Positions 1-13,899 of a stretch of 64,000 bases of DNA are shown piece by piece. The DNA is from Icerya purchasi. Lineage: Eukaryota; Arthropoda; Insecta; Hemiptera; Monophlebidae. The DNA is taken from the NCBI GenBank assembly GCA_039619475.1, contig CM077116.1:1984001-2048000 (forward strand). Direction: 5' to 3'. The notes beneath the pieces were generated by a model, which did no database searches, had not been told where the DNA came from, and saw nothing but the letters and a program-made list of their open reading frames with translations. How positions within the stretch are numbered: position 1 is the first letter of the stretch; every line of letters starts with the position of its first letter. The position numbers and the translations under genes are program-made.

Positions 1-2971
1 TAGCTGCATAACACAAAACGAAACATTTTTTTATTTCGGTTTTGTAGTTAAGTTTTTGTTCACAATTTCCTCCAGCATAAAGAGCTTTTTTATTAATAAC
101 ATCACATTGAAAATTAGCAAAAAAATTCTTCCGAGTTAATGCAGTCGGCGAACCGAAAATTAATAATTAATAATTAATAATTAATAATAAAAAAAAAAAA
201 AAGAAAATTCAGAAAAATAAATGAAAATATTCGTCGAAATCGCATTTTAATCAAGTTCCTTTTTAAGAACATATCGGTGTGACGATGTTTTTTATTTTCC
301 TGGACGTTCGTCAACTGATGAGACTGGTCAAAGGAGGAATTTTTCTACATTCTTGATTTAATGGATACACTGGCTAAAACGTATTTTTATGTATTTATTA
401 AAATGGCAGATCAACGCCCTGCTACAGATTAATGCAATGATTAATGTGATGAGCGCTATGCGTTGTTTTTTTGATTTATTTTTATCGGCTAGCGGTTCGG
501 CCTATAGACACTTTTTGGAGATTTTCCGAAAGGTGGCCGACGGAATATGAGCGAAAATCGAAGAATATTTTCACGACGCTGTGTTGAGAATGATTGCGTA
601 TTTGTTCTTTTATTTATTTCCAGCAAGAACCCGTCTCGGGGGGAGCATTCTCTTTCACTTAGAGCAGCTTGAATAGTTGGCATCCACGCAACAGATGGCA
701 CAGGTGAGAAACGATTTCTTCCTACGGCCGTGATAAATGTTCCGAACTGCGCCGCGAGCTTATTAAGACGGGACACGATAATAAAGCCGCGTGACAGCGA
801 GAAATGGGAATTATTAAGAACGATGAGAAGCGTCGAGGACGGTGTGACGCTACGAACGAGCGCGGATAGAAGTAATCGATAATTTTACATTAAACTCGAT
901 TAGGTAAAGTTAGCTTTTTTCCTATCGAGATTTTACCGGGTCGTCCGCGAGACCGCGATAATAAGCCTCGGAGATTACGAATGCGGGCACGTAGAAAAAG
1001 CCGCATACACCGTGCATCTAATTAATGAAGTCTGTTGGAGTTCCGAACTCGTCAATGGCTAAACGATCTAGAGACGACAATGGCGTGCCGTCGAAGTCGG
1101 GGTTGCCAGCGACAATGCACGAATGTGTGGCACATCTCGCCCGAACGAAAATACGCCGGGAATCGCGCTGCTCCTCTGCGCCCTTTTATTAATAACGTTA
1201 TCGCTGTGCGCGCTGATATCAGATGATGTATGTGCCTGCTCTTGTGTTCTGTAGAGAGACTGCCGAGAGAGAATTATTAGGAATTATTCACATCGAAATC
1301 GAACTGACTGATAGACGAGAGTACGTCGCGCGATAATGATAAACAACGGAGAGCGCGGCCGAACCGAGAACTCTAGCTGTGATCGATGTTTGTTCCGCCG
1401 GTAAATGCGCCTCGCCGGCTCAAATATCGAATAGTAATGAGGATAACAATGAATGATATTAAAAGAGCCGGGAAATATAATGAACGTTTTGTTCGAAACC
1501 AGAGGTGCTGAAATGGGATTTTGGGTGTGTATAGAGACTGCGCTATGCAGCCTCGTCTATCTCTCGCTCGTTTGATCGACTCCGAACTGTATCGCTATTG
1601 TAAGTTTATCGTCGACAGCGACGACCGGTTGGTTAATTAGCCTCATTTATCGTTCGTTAGACGCTAGAAAATTTATAATTACTTTTCTCTTCTCTATGCA
1701 GAGTCTCTCCTATCGCAAACGCGTATCGGCGAGATTTTTAGTTACGACCGGGGACAAAAATTAATCGCGTTAAAACGATCGCGTTGACAATATTCTTACG
1801 GAAAGCGTGCGTTCCGGGGCGCGGAAATCAGTGGGGTCCGCATCACATCTTCTCCGCACGATAATAGCCTCTAAGAGACGAGAATGCCAACAGATAGAAA
1901 GAACTCCGGTAGCGTTTAGTTGCAAAAAGCTCTTTTGCCATTCGTTTCTTTTTACTCGTTAATTGCAAAGTCATTTCGAAATGGAGATTAGAATTAGAAT
2001 TAAAACGGCTTATGCAGCCCGGTAGTTAAACTAGCTAGTCTAGCAGCGGTGTCTTTCGGAGGCTAAACTCGCGCTGTCTCCACATACGTACGCGCCTAAT
2101 ATCGCTTGCCGGAGAAGTCACCCGAGGAAGCAAAAGGTAACTGACAGAAAGGAACGCGAATAGCTTTTAATGTCAACTTCAATCCCCGGTATTAAAGCAC
2201 GTGGAAAAAACAGATTAAAATTTTAAAATGGATGCAATTGAAAATTGATGTTTTTTTTTCTCGGAGCCATGTGCGAACGGACAAAGCATTAACATCAGGT
2301 TTTGGGCACATTTTCATAAGAAATGCGGCGAAAAAAACGCAAAAAATTTTCACTTCTCGATTTAATTCGTACGCAATGCGATATAAATTGAATCTCGGCG
2401 AAGGCAGATTTGACAAATTTTTTAAAGTAATTTAACCGAGACAAGGTAAAACAGATTTCCTATTGACAAATGTTGCGACTAATTTAACTGAGATGAGAAA
2501 GACATCGGCCGAGCTGCGATTAGTGTTTTAAAAGGTCTCCCGGAGGGTTTCTGAAAAAGACGGCGTCGTATCGCTGCCGCACGAAGAAACAAAATAATTA
2601 ATTATTATCGGTATTTTCCGCTCCCGCTTCATCCGGGCTAGTTTCAATTATCATGCGAGAAGTATAAATAAGAACAAGAGCCGAATCGTGTTTATAACTC
2701 TGAATACAAACGGACTCTCGGAGGTGGCAAATGTCCTATTATTACTTTCAGCTCCAGTTACACTGTAACAGTTCGGTGTGGGGCGAGCCATCTCCTCCAA
2801 AATTATTATTCTCGTTATCGGCTTTTTCCTATTCTCCAGCTAGGAGACAAGCTGAACAACACCAGATTGCGTGTTTGTATCTTTCTTCGAATGTTGAGAA
2901 ATCACTGAAGAAGCACTCATTAATCCGGCCAGTATTCACAGGTATATTAGGTGTAACTCTCTCTTCTTTTA

Positions 2972-3071
2972 CTCTCTCTCTCTCTCTCTCTCTTTTTATT
3001 ACATACATACACACATAGATAGATATATAGATATAGATATAGATATATATATATATATATATATATATATT
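2972..3071. repeat. (CT)n then (GATA/TA)n microsatellites
   Basis: A CT run of about 22 bases at 2972-2993, a short ATAC stretch, then TAGATA units running into a pure TA run that ends at 3071. Confidence 0.95.
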
Positions 3072-5590
3072 ACAGCGGTCGCAGTCGCCTTAGTAGTTGG
3101 GTATTTTTTTCTTCTCTTTCTCTTCTGTCCGCGTTTACTTTTTTATTTATTCTTCATTATTTCCAGAGCTTGTATCGTTATCGAGTTCTCTTAATTTATC
3201 TTTTATTTTCTTTTCTCACCTATTGCTAATGGCACTTCGTTTCCCAAGTCCCCTGCAAGTGCTGCTCCCCTCCGATGAGGCTCGCTGCTAGTTTGCATTT
3301 GATGGCCAATCACGACGTAATCCTATTGGTCGGACCACGTGTAGTGTTATCGATTCGGTCGTGTCTTTTTAATGGACTTATTATGTCACACAAACCGTTT
3401 TTATATCTTCCTTCGGCCAACGTTGCTATAAGTCATTTTTTTCCTGTCAAATATATCACCAACCGCCGTCGTCGCTTATCCAGTCCGAGCTAATAACTGA
3501 AAATTCTTATTTACCTTCGTGCTCGGTCTTCCGTCGTACGGGTTTCTCTCTCGCGCCCTATTTACACACATCTCTACCGGTTCTCTTCCGTCCGTTTTCG
3601 AAAATAACCTTTCCGAGTCTGTCGCTTTTGCACATTTTCCCATCGCATAATTGACGAGCATAAGGACGCGCGCATTAATAACGATCGTGGAATTCTACGA
3701 AAAAAAAACTCTAACCTATAAGTAACTCGCGGACACGTCTGAGGCCGCTTATTTTATCGCTCAAATTTAAATGCGGATTCCGTTTATCTTTCCGGCTGCT
3801 GCTGCTGCTGCGGAGAAGAAGACACTCGCCTTATCCAGCAACACATAAGATCACATAGCAGGTAATTCTGGATACGCAGAACCTTTCTGGCTTACGAGCG
3901 AGACATCCTTCTCTCCGCTAAGAGCTGCAACAAAGCGAATTACTGAAAGATTGTCATTGATTCTATTTCCGAGTCCTACGGACGAGGACGGACGTAAAAT
4001 GTAAACCCGATATATAGCTGGAGATGTTTAACATGAATATGTCTTATGGCCGAGGATCATTCCGAAAATATGTCCGTTCCACGAAATGTCATTCCAGGAC
4101 ATGTCACACGAAATGTAACCATAAAATGTCACGGTAGACATTATCGCATAAATCTAATTAGACCATTTATATATAAATAATACTTTTTTTGCGTTTCCAT
4201 GGTATTATTAAATTGGCAATATGGCCTTTGCATGATTCTCCCTATGGTGACATTTCTTATTCATCAACCAGCACACAGTAATCAGCAGTGTATTCACTAT
4301 GTTGTCAAAAACGAAAACCACCACTGGTCGCAAACGCGAATTGTGGAAACGATATACGACGAACGGTGCAATAGCGAAACATTTGTCACGCCTTTCAATT
4401 CGAAAATGATCATCATCATTATGTTGGATAGATTGCAGAAAAGTTTGAAGCGTTTCTAAATTGCTGATTCTTCAAGTATCAGTTCAGACTTTGTCGCGCT
4501 GCAAATTACTTTCGCTATCGGGGACGTGGATCGTCAGTCAATCAAAAAAGCAGCTTTCCGCGTAGTATCGCTATTCAAATGAAACACACAGTTTGGTCGG
4601 GCGAAGTGGCCATCTGCGAAAATATAGCACATTTAGACGCTTTACAATTTGTCGAACATGATCTGTTAAAATTCAATCAGTCAGAAATGCGAATTAGAAG
4701 GTTAGCGACAGCGCACGACATTTGCTCGGTGCAAACAACTATGAATGGAAAACGCGCCCTGCTCCTGTCGGTCTGCATCTCGCCAAAACACTTCCTTCCA
4801 ACGCATTCAAGAATTCTTTCTCCCGAACCTCTTAGCCTACAGTTGGAAATTAAAAGGGCTATTTAAAGATTCGGATGAATTAAGTTATCACACAATATTC
4901 CGATAGTTCTCAGTAGTGTGATCTTAACTTGGATTTACGAGAGTCGCACGGTGCCACATTCAAAGAAATTATCGGACTCGAACTGTGAAGAATGAAACAA
5001 CCATTTCCACATCACGCAATTCCACGTTCCAAGCCGTCTTTTCACAAGACGTAAACGCACTTGAAACGCGCTATTATATCTCTTAGTACGCATCGTCCTT
5101 TTATTTCTATAATGACGCATGACTCCGATGTCAATGTAAATTCTGTACCCGTCTCTAAAAAATCACTTTCTGTACAATAAAAATTATCAACACGTCCGCT
5201 TTCACGCTCGTTCATTTTTGTAGATTCTGGGTCCTGAAAAAAAATCGGCACAGCTCAACGAAACAACGTAGCGATTGAAAGAATAAAGGAAAGAAGGCGC
5301 GCAGCTGCCCATAAGATATATTTATATGGTATTAATGTATCTGCCTGAAGCGTAGATACTCGTTTGCTTTTTTTACTATAAATATCTTCTTCGATTTTGA
5401 TGATGTCCTATGCTCAGATGGTTAACTTTAAGATAGTGCGACGAAGTCATAAGCTAGGTCATTTTTGAAATTAGAATTAGTTTTTTAGTAAAAGAATTTA
5501 TAAAATGTTCTACTATTTTTTGAAATCTGCTAAAATGAATAAACATTTATAATGCGTATAAAATTATTTTTTCCTGTATATATATATATA

Positions 5591-5880
5591 TTAATTACAA
5601 CGTAATTCTTAGGCCGGGGCCCATTAAAAAAAATATCCCAATTTTATATAACGAAAAAATGTCCCAATTTTATGTAACGAAAAAATGTCCTAATTTTATG
5701 TAACGAAAAAATGTCCTAATTTTATGTAACGAAAAAATGTCCTCTAATTTTATATAACGAAAAAATGTCCCAATTTTATGTAAAGAAAAAATGCAACAAT
5801 ATTATTAGGTAACGAAAAAATGTCCCAAAAAATGTCCTAAAAATGTTCCAGAAAATGTGCCAATTTTATGTAACGTTATA
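5591..5880 (+). repeat. Related left end with expanded 26-bp minisatellite, copy 1
   Basis: Starts with the same 21 bases as copies 2 and 3 (5591-5611). A unit of about 26 bases, TAACGAAAAAATGTCCCAAT plus TTTATG, is then repeated about seven times between 5640 and 5870, with a spacing of 26 (once 28). The same unit occurs only once or twice in copies 2 and 3. No right end in the form TAAGAATTACGTTGTAA is found until that of copy 2 at 6423, so copies 1 and 2 may be one element with two left ends. Confidence 0.75.
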
Positions 5881-6172
5881 TTAAAAGCGTTTTTTTAACG
5901 TTTTTTCAATTTTATTCTGTTTCAACTAGACGACGGTGTACTTTATCATCCGGTTTATAAATAGCTCTATAGCAGTTTAGTTCGATCGCTTGATTGTCTA
6001 ACGAATTCGTACACTTGACGAATGACAGATTTACTGAGCGTTTTTCTCTTATCAAACCTGCAGCACTACGAAACTCGAGTGATGTACCAGCAGCAGTCCT
6101 GTGTGCTTTTAAAGTTTATCGGCAATAGTTGTTGCATTTATAGAAATCTACAGATACATACGTATATGTGTA

Positions 6173-6439
6173 TTAATTACAACGTAATTCTTAGGCTATC
6201 CCCTATTAGAAAAAGTGTCCCAATTTTATGTAACGTTTGTTATATTTTATAGAATTTTTGGTATTGTTATTTAAAAAATGTCACAATTTTATGTAATGAA
6301 ATATGTAACGAAAATGTAACGAAAAATGTAATGTAAAAATGTCTTAATTTTATATAATAAAAGCTAAAAATGTTAGGATAGGATTTTTGTGATATGTTAT
6401 TTTTTGTGTGTGTTGATGCCAGTAAGAATTACGTTGTAA
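6173..6439 (+). repeat. Dispersed inverted-repeat element, copy 2
   Basis: 267 bases. The left end TTACAACGTAATTCTTA (inside 6173-6193) is the exact reverse complement of the right end at 6423-6439. It is a clear homologue of 53298-53565, about 47 kb away, with shared sequence running on to about 6503 (TATAGAAGAGAAAGAGA and GGGGTCAAGG). There is no coding potential, so it behaves like a MITE. Host flanks are TA-rich. Confidence 0.8.
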
Positions 6440-7199
6440 ATTTTGATTATTTTATACAAAGTATAGAAGAGAAAGAGATAGAAATGAAAGTAAAGGGGTC
6501 AAGGATATGTATACAGTATGTATTGTGTACATTTTCTTTATATGAAATAATTTTGATTTCCCCGATCGAATAGCGCGCAGAAAGCGAAAAAAGCAAAATA
6601 GAGCCGAATAGTTTGATAATCGAAGATGCGTTTAATATCAACATTTCCGGTAATATCGGTAAATCAGTGTCGATGAAGGAGAATATAATCCGGAGTGATG
6701 AAATAAAAAAGTATAAAAGTTGTACTTTTTAAAAGTAACGGTCGTCGTTATATTTTGCTCGGCATTGATTTTATCTCATCAACGTATTCGTTTTTATTTC
6801 GAAATGGTTTAGGAAAAAGACAGCCTAAATAATTGTGCCGAAATGAAAATTAACGACGTAAATTTTTCCGCATTAGCAGCCGGTCCATGTTGTAATTCTT
6901 TTTCGTTGTTAAAATCATTTTCTTCTGCCGACTACTTAAAATAATAACCGGCGAGTAATTATTATTACTATTGCCGCTCCGATGATTTTTACCGCATCCG
7001 TGTCGTCGCGGATTTTTTCAATTTTTCAATTATTAAACAGGTCAAGAAGGGGAGTGCTGCTCCAGTCGACCGGAATCCAGAGTCACGCGTTGCTCGGCTC
7101 ATTAGAAGAGGGGGAAAACTCTCTTCCAATCTCGAATTGTGCTCTCCGAACGATATTATTACAGTAGCGCTGGAGATGCGTGTGTAGACACGCCTTATC

Positions 7200-7365
7200 A
7201 AATTGAAGCGAGGGAAGAAAGAGGAAAAACAAAAGGCAAGTGTGCGATATAATGAGAAAATCCTCGAGCAAGATCGCCGGTCGTACTAAATTGAAACGGG
7301 GGAAAAAAGAGAAAAAACAATATGATATAAATGATATAATGAGAAAATTCTCGGGCAAGACCGAA
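7200..7365. repeat. Diverged tandem duplication, 88-bp period
   Basis: AAATTGAAGCGAGGGAAGAA at 7200 and AAATTGAAACGGGGGAAAAA at 7288 each start a unit that later contains ATATAATGAGAAAATCCTCG or its variant. Two copies with moderate divergence. Confidence 0.65.
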
Positions 7366-10300
7366 GAATAGGCTGAGGTTGCCCAATTCGAGGTTTTTTG
7401 ATTTTTTATATGCAGCTTTATTTGGATTTATTTTACAGTGTATACCTGTTTGTAACGGTTCATAATGGCTGGCAAACTGCACTTAATGCCTGTGCAGTAA
7501 CGAAAGAAGAGTTAGCGCGCTGAATTTAATTATCGTTCGAATATTTTCGCCTTTCACAGTGGAGGTGGAGAATTTCATATTGATGCGAAAATTTTAAATG
7601 CGCACTATTTTTATCCGTTAACAAATAAAATTCACATTCCATAAAATTAAATGTTCCGAGACGTTTCGAAACTGACAGCTTTATGATCACGATTTTATAC
7701 TGTCGTCGGTTCCCTAGAGTCATGTATGCTGACTAATATTCTATAACTGGAGTTGCTGCTATCCCGTCGGCTTTGCTGTCTAAAATCCTACATTCGACTA
7801 TGCGAAAAAGATCCAATTTGTAGATTGCGAAGTCTGATTTCTATGCTCTGTTCTTTTCGAATAAACACCTGCCTGTCTTCCTAATTTTGCGGCACTATGG
7901 TTTTATTTCGAAATTCTGTTATATCGTTTATTCGTCTGCGCCAGGCAATCTTCTTATCGCTTTTGTTTTTGCTTTTCATCCGAACAACGAAGTTTTACGT
8001 CAACTTCGAACGTCTTTTTCAACTAAACGTTCTATTTTTCACTCTTACATGCGAATATTCAGGCTTCCTATGGCAACTCCTATTGTGTCTCTTTCATCTT
8101 GTGTTTCTTTCTTTGACCATCATTATTCTATTAGTAGTTACTTCACTTTATTATCGAATCGCTGATTAATTCTTTCCTCTTCGTACTGTTTCTGGGCGAA
8201 ATTTTTCCGTTAACGCGTGTACCTCCAAAAAAAGGGGGCGGGAAAAAGACATGTTTGAAATTTGTGCATTTTAAAACATATAAGACGATTTAGACCACGT
8301 TTCATACCGCTGTTGTCAGCTTTGTACATTATTACTACCGCCAAAACTCGGCAATTTGTGCGGAGACAGTTTAGTGTATTAACGTTCCATTCCAAAAAGC
8401 TCAAAACCGGTTTCGGAAGTTCTTTTTGTTAGTTTTTTTTTCCGATCATATACACGCTCGTTGTTAAAAACCGCGGCGGTCGCGCTGTCTTACTTTTTTT
8501 TCTTTCGTTTGTTTTTTATTTATTTATCAATCTCTCGCGTATCGCGTAAACAAGTTTGTAAATTACCTTCTAAATATTTCATTAAAATTAATTTTAATGC
8601 TCGATTCTTTTTTTTGTTATTCTTGAAATTTATTAGAAATTTATACGTTTACGGAAGCGCGATCGATTTATCGATAAAATAAAAAAAAAAAAAAAAGAGT
8701 TAGCCGAATTAATATATTCAATTTGCCGCAAAGGATGCAATTGCGAAATCGCATAAATTATAGACTCATATTTTTCGTATCGGTGACGATCATTTAAATT
8801 TTCACACTTTTTTCGTTGAATTTATTATCTTTTATCTCTCTCTCTCTCTCTTATTAATATTTAAGATTTCAGATGAATCGCCTGAGTCCTATTCATTGCA
8901 GCACTTATTTCAGTAAAATCTTCATTTTGAATTGATGGCTTTTCATTAATACTTTTCGGAAGTTAAAAAAACGTTAATAGACTTATTAGCCGCAGTTCTA
9001 TTTTTGATTTTTTTCTCTTTTCTTGATTTTTTCTTTGAATTTAAAATTTTAGATGAGATAAAAAAATGACGGTATCAATTTTTACGCTTCCAAATTCACC
9101 TAACGGGCTCGTGAGATCCCATGTCCGCCTTATCAAAATTACATTACTGATTTCGTTGCCGTGTATTCAAGTTATTTAAAAATAATCGATATTTATTAAA
9201 TATAATTATTTATTTCTGTTCGTAATTTATAATTCGTGGTGCGTCAGTTTATTGTTAGTTTCACTATGGAGGCTATTTCCATTGGAGACAGTTTTAAATA
9301 AAAAATTCCCTCGCCCTCCTTTTCTTTAAAAAGATATCGTGAGCTTATTTTACGATTTCGCCCTTTGTGTTAAAACTTTGTGCATTATTAACGAACGAGC
9401 ATTGTGAATAATAATTTTATTAGCCAAATGTTGAAGTTTTTGAAGCAAAAAAATAAACCGTTCGGGGTGCTTGTATTAACAAAGGTATTTGTGGGGTCAT
9501 TTTTGGTTTTCGTAAGCACTCAACATGACTTGTTAACAAAACGTCGATTTACATACTATTATAGGTAGCGGAAAAAGGTCTCAGAATTGAATAAACTCCC
9601 CACCGCGAAGTATTTTCTGATCGACGTATAAATCACTTCCGAGTGGATGGTCCGGATCGGTGTCCCTTTTTCTCGAACAATTTTATTAATCGTAAAAGCC
9701 ATTTCGAAATCTGTACTAATTCGAAATGCTCGCGTTTATTCTCTTGCCTTTCTCTGCAACGCTTTGACGACTCCCCGGACTTTTGATGACAAAATGAGAG
9801 GACGACGCTTCTATTTCGATACGCCATTCGGTTTTATGAGATAATGCATATTCTACTCGATTATTTTTTTTTTTTTAATACATTTTAATCTTTTTAAAAG
9901 ACAATGTTGATCAGACTTGGCCGTTAAAAACATTTACGTTCCCTGTGTTTTTGTCGTTTTTCACAACAGATATAATGCGCAAGTATTGAAATAATAAGCG
10001 GCGCCATCTATTTGGATGCACTGTTATTTAGGAAACTTAAAATAGCTAATAATCAATTGCGTCGATGAACTAGGAGTCATCAGCGTGCAAAAGAAAAAGC
10101 AAACAATAATTTTCAGTGAAATAATTCGTGATAAGGGGTCGGTCAGTTGATGTTAAATTAAAAAGGATTACTTTTTAAAAACTGGAAAAAAAAAATTCGT
10201 AACGATGGAACCACCCCGTTTATAAAATTCGAAAAAATATCCGGACAATTTTGAGTTATTAAAATTTTTGTTCGTCGATATATATAAGGGGGTTTTTTTC

Positions 10301-13300
10301 TTCTTTTTTTTAGGTGTTATTTAATTTTTTCGGAAAATCGCTAGCCACAAAACATGTCACGTTAAAATAAATCGGATAGAATGGAATATTAAAAAAAAGA
10401 AATCACTGTTAAAAAACGGAAAAGCCTGCCGCGTTAAATCTTTTTTTTTTTTTTTGTATAACATAGTCACAGAAGGATAAGAAAGGACAGGCGACTTAAG
10501 CGGAAAAAACAAACAAAAGGAAAGAAAGAGAGTGAAAATAAGCGAGCGAATGACAGGGAGAAGACAAGTAACGACAAAAAACTTCGTAGTACTTGCGGGG
10601 CTGCAAAACGGTGATTACAGTACTTGGCAATTATGCAGTTGGCAATTGGTTTTTTTAAAAATTTGTAGCAAATTTCGTTGCATCAGACTGATTTAACTTA
10701 CGGGAAAAAAAGCCAATATGAAGGAAGAAAAAGGTAAATACTGGCGAATAGAGATTTCTTTGAGCAAACTACCGAAAAATATGAGAACGAGCCATATTTC
10801 AGTGGTCTAAATGTCGGACCGATAAATATGCTACTGCGCGGTGTTCGCGAAGCATAATCTTAGAAGACTCGAAGACATTAAAAGAATAATCATAATAAAG
10901 AATACGTCATCTGTTTTTTGTCGCGACTGTGTCTTGTCTCTAGTATAGAAATGCGTATCACATGGTAATATTCACGGAATCGTCTATGAAAGACTTAAGA
11001 CCGGTATTGTAAATGTTCGATTTTTCAGTCCAAGTGCGAATGTGTGTATGCACATGTGTTTGCTGCAGCCTTGCACGCGAGAGTATTAAACGATTATTTC
11101 TTATTCAGTCATTTTTACTCGTCGCTTCCGCTGGTTAACTCAAAACCAATCCGATTATATTTAACGGCTCGATTGCTTTAACAATTAGGTATCTTCTACC
11201 GGTCCGAAAAAATTACCTAATTAACGGGGAATATTATTAAAATTTCCGTCTAACATAATATGTTTTACTCTTATTATCTAAATTAACATTAATAAAAATA
11301 TTGTAGGCACAGTTCAGTTCTGTATTAATAGATTAAGCACAGAAATAGAAATGTACCAAACTAGAAAATAAAAAATAAAAACCGACTTGTTTCGAAGAAA
11401 CAGACCGCATAATCGTGGTTATTGTGAAACATATAACCATGATTATATGTGTAATTTTGAAAAATAGTTAGCTAAATGTTTAAAGTAACTTTCGCGCTAA
11501 ATTCCATTAAGAGAAATAAGGAAATCAGTGAGTTCGCCGTATGTATACCTATTTAAATTTCCTGGTTTTCAACCATTTTCAGTAAAGGTATTTATTTTAA
11601 TTTATACAGTATATAGGTGTTGCATATAATAAGTAAAAAGTGTAAGCAATATTTATTACCACTTTTTACATTGAGAGTAAATAAATTTCCAAATCGAAAG
11701 TACGTAAATAATTTGGAATACGTATTAGCTGAAAACTTAAATTGTCTGATTTTGGCCTAAAGTTGGGGAACTACCATTAACTCAATTTTAGCGGAATGTC
11801 AGTTTTTTATGCACTCGTTAATTTTAAAAAATTCGTTGTATTTTCGATAATTATTTCTTTTAAGCTGGATAATCACGGTGCGTGACAGTTCAATTTTAAT
11901 GTTTTGTTTTACCCTCAACAAAAAGGAGAATTCTTTTCGGTCGTCTAATAACCTGAAACAACCGTTTCATTATGCGGTTCCTAACTAGAGTTCTTTATTT
12001 CATCTGCAAGCTGAAATAAAGTGGGATTGCTAAATAATAATTTTAAAATGATCAATCAAATCAATTCGAATCAAATCAATCGGAAATTTTAATTAAAAAT
12101 AAACACTACAGATAAATTATTGGATTTTAACTGCTTACACGAGTAGCAAACGAAATGTTAAACAATATAATATGTGTAAAGTTTAAAAAAAAAAAAAATT
12201 AATTAATCGATAATTAAATAAAATAAAAAACAAAAATATGACTATAATTTTGTGTACTTATTGTTTTAGCAGACCGCATTTGAAAATCCGAGTTCGTCGG
12301 TAAATTTAACTAAAACTTATAATAGAAAGAAAAAAAATTGAAACTGAACAAAAGACTGAGGACAAAAACAGAAATAAATTTCTGTTAACATTATCTCACA
12401 CCCTGTCCGTTATAACTCGTAGATGTAAAATTCACTGATAGTTTGATATTAACGTGTTGAGTTAAATCGATATTTATAAATAAAGTTAATTACGAAAGAA
12501 AACATTGTTATTTAATGATAAAGAGAACGATAAAAGCTTTATCACTTTTTTTTTTGATATTTTTTATCACTTTAGTGACGGCGAAATAATATACTAACGG
12601 ATATAATAAACAAAAGCGATGCATTAAGTAATAAGACTAATGATACTACTAATAATGGTAAAAATTTAATTATTAAGAATATTGATGATAATAATAATAT
12701 TGTTAGTGTTTCCGAAGAAGGCAACCAACATCGGTCGTGCTAAAAATAAAACCTGAATATAAAATAAAAATTCCTCTTAATCACATAAATAAAGTATAGA
12801 ATAATTTATTTTAATAAATTTAAATACCACAATTTAAGGAAACGTTTTCGAGCACAGCCCACATCATTAGCTAACAATATAATAGAGTACACTCGAATAG
12901 GACTACACAATTTAAAAATAAAACCGTTCATTTTTTTTCCAACACTAAATTTTATCGCAACAGTTAATGTAGTAGAGAGAGAAAGAGAGAGAGAAATAGT
13001 GAACCGATCCGAGTCTCTACAGCGTTGGTAGTTTTAGAATAACTTTTCGTCTAACAAAGAGACGGCGAGGCTATAGGGGTATTCAAATCAAAGGAAGGTT
13101 TTGTGTATAATCAGTACTTAGTAAGAGTACTTATTTGCTAAAGCCGTAGCACGCACAGCTCAGCCGTAATAGAGAAAAAAAGATCAAAAACTGAGTGTAA
13201 CTTTTTTTAAATTTGCAACTTTGCTTCCTACTCAAATCTTACAATGATATGAAAAAAATGGTGTGAATGAAGACCAGAGTTTTATGTTACTTCTGAAAAA

Positions 13301-13865
13301 ATATTATCGTTTAATTAATTATCGATTAATGAGTAACGCAAATATTCTTCAGTTAGTTATCGATAATCGCGATTTATTTAATATGCAAGTTCAATCAATT
13401 ATTCAACTTTTTGATTAAGAATGAAAAGAAATATTTGAAGAAAATTAATTCGATTATCAACCGAATAAAATCGTGTTTAGCAATTATTCAAATAATTACC
13501 AGTTGTTTTTTCTTAAAGTTCTTTATTAACTTTTGTTTTCGTTACATTTATTTATTTTTTAAGCGCAAATAATATTTTATTTCCAGTTGTAAAAATCGAT
13601 CATTCTAATATTTGATTAATTATAAAATTTGGTTTTCTTCATTCAAATTCTTAATTTGAAAGTTTTTCAAGAATAATTATATTATATTTTTGTTTTTCAA
13701 GATAAAACTTTTTTATAATTACGTAATTGAAATAATCCGAATTTCATAACCAGAAATAATTTTCATTTATAATTTATTACAAATTTTAAGAAAATAAAAT
13801 TTTTTAATAATTCAAGAAAGTTACTAAGAGTAGATTAAAGTTTATCACATTATATAAAGTTTTTA

Positions 13866-13868
<3 letters not shown>

Positions 13869-13898
<30 letters not shown>
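13869..13898. repeat. (TA)n microsatellite
   Basis: Uninterrupted TA for about 30 bases. Confidence 0.95.

Positions 13899-13899
<1 letters not shown>

Noticed and set aside
4199..4866. Two consecutive + strand frames of 86 and 95 residues
   Set aside because: Neither matches a known family, and they show no splice sites that would link them to each other or to ds.
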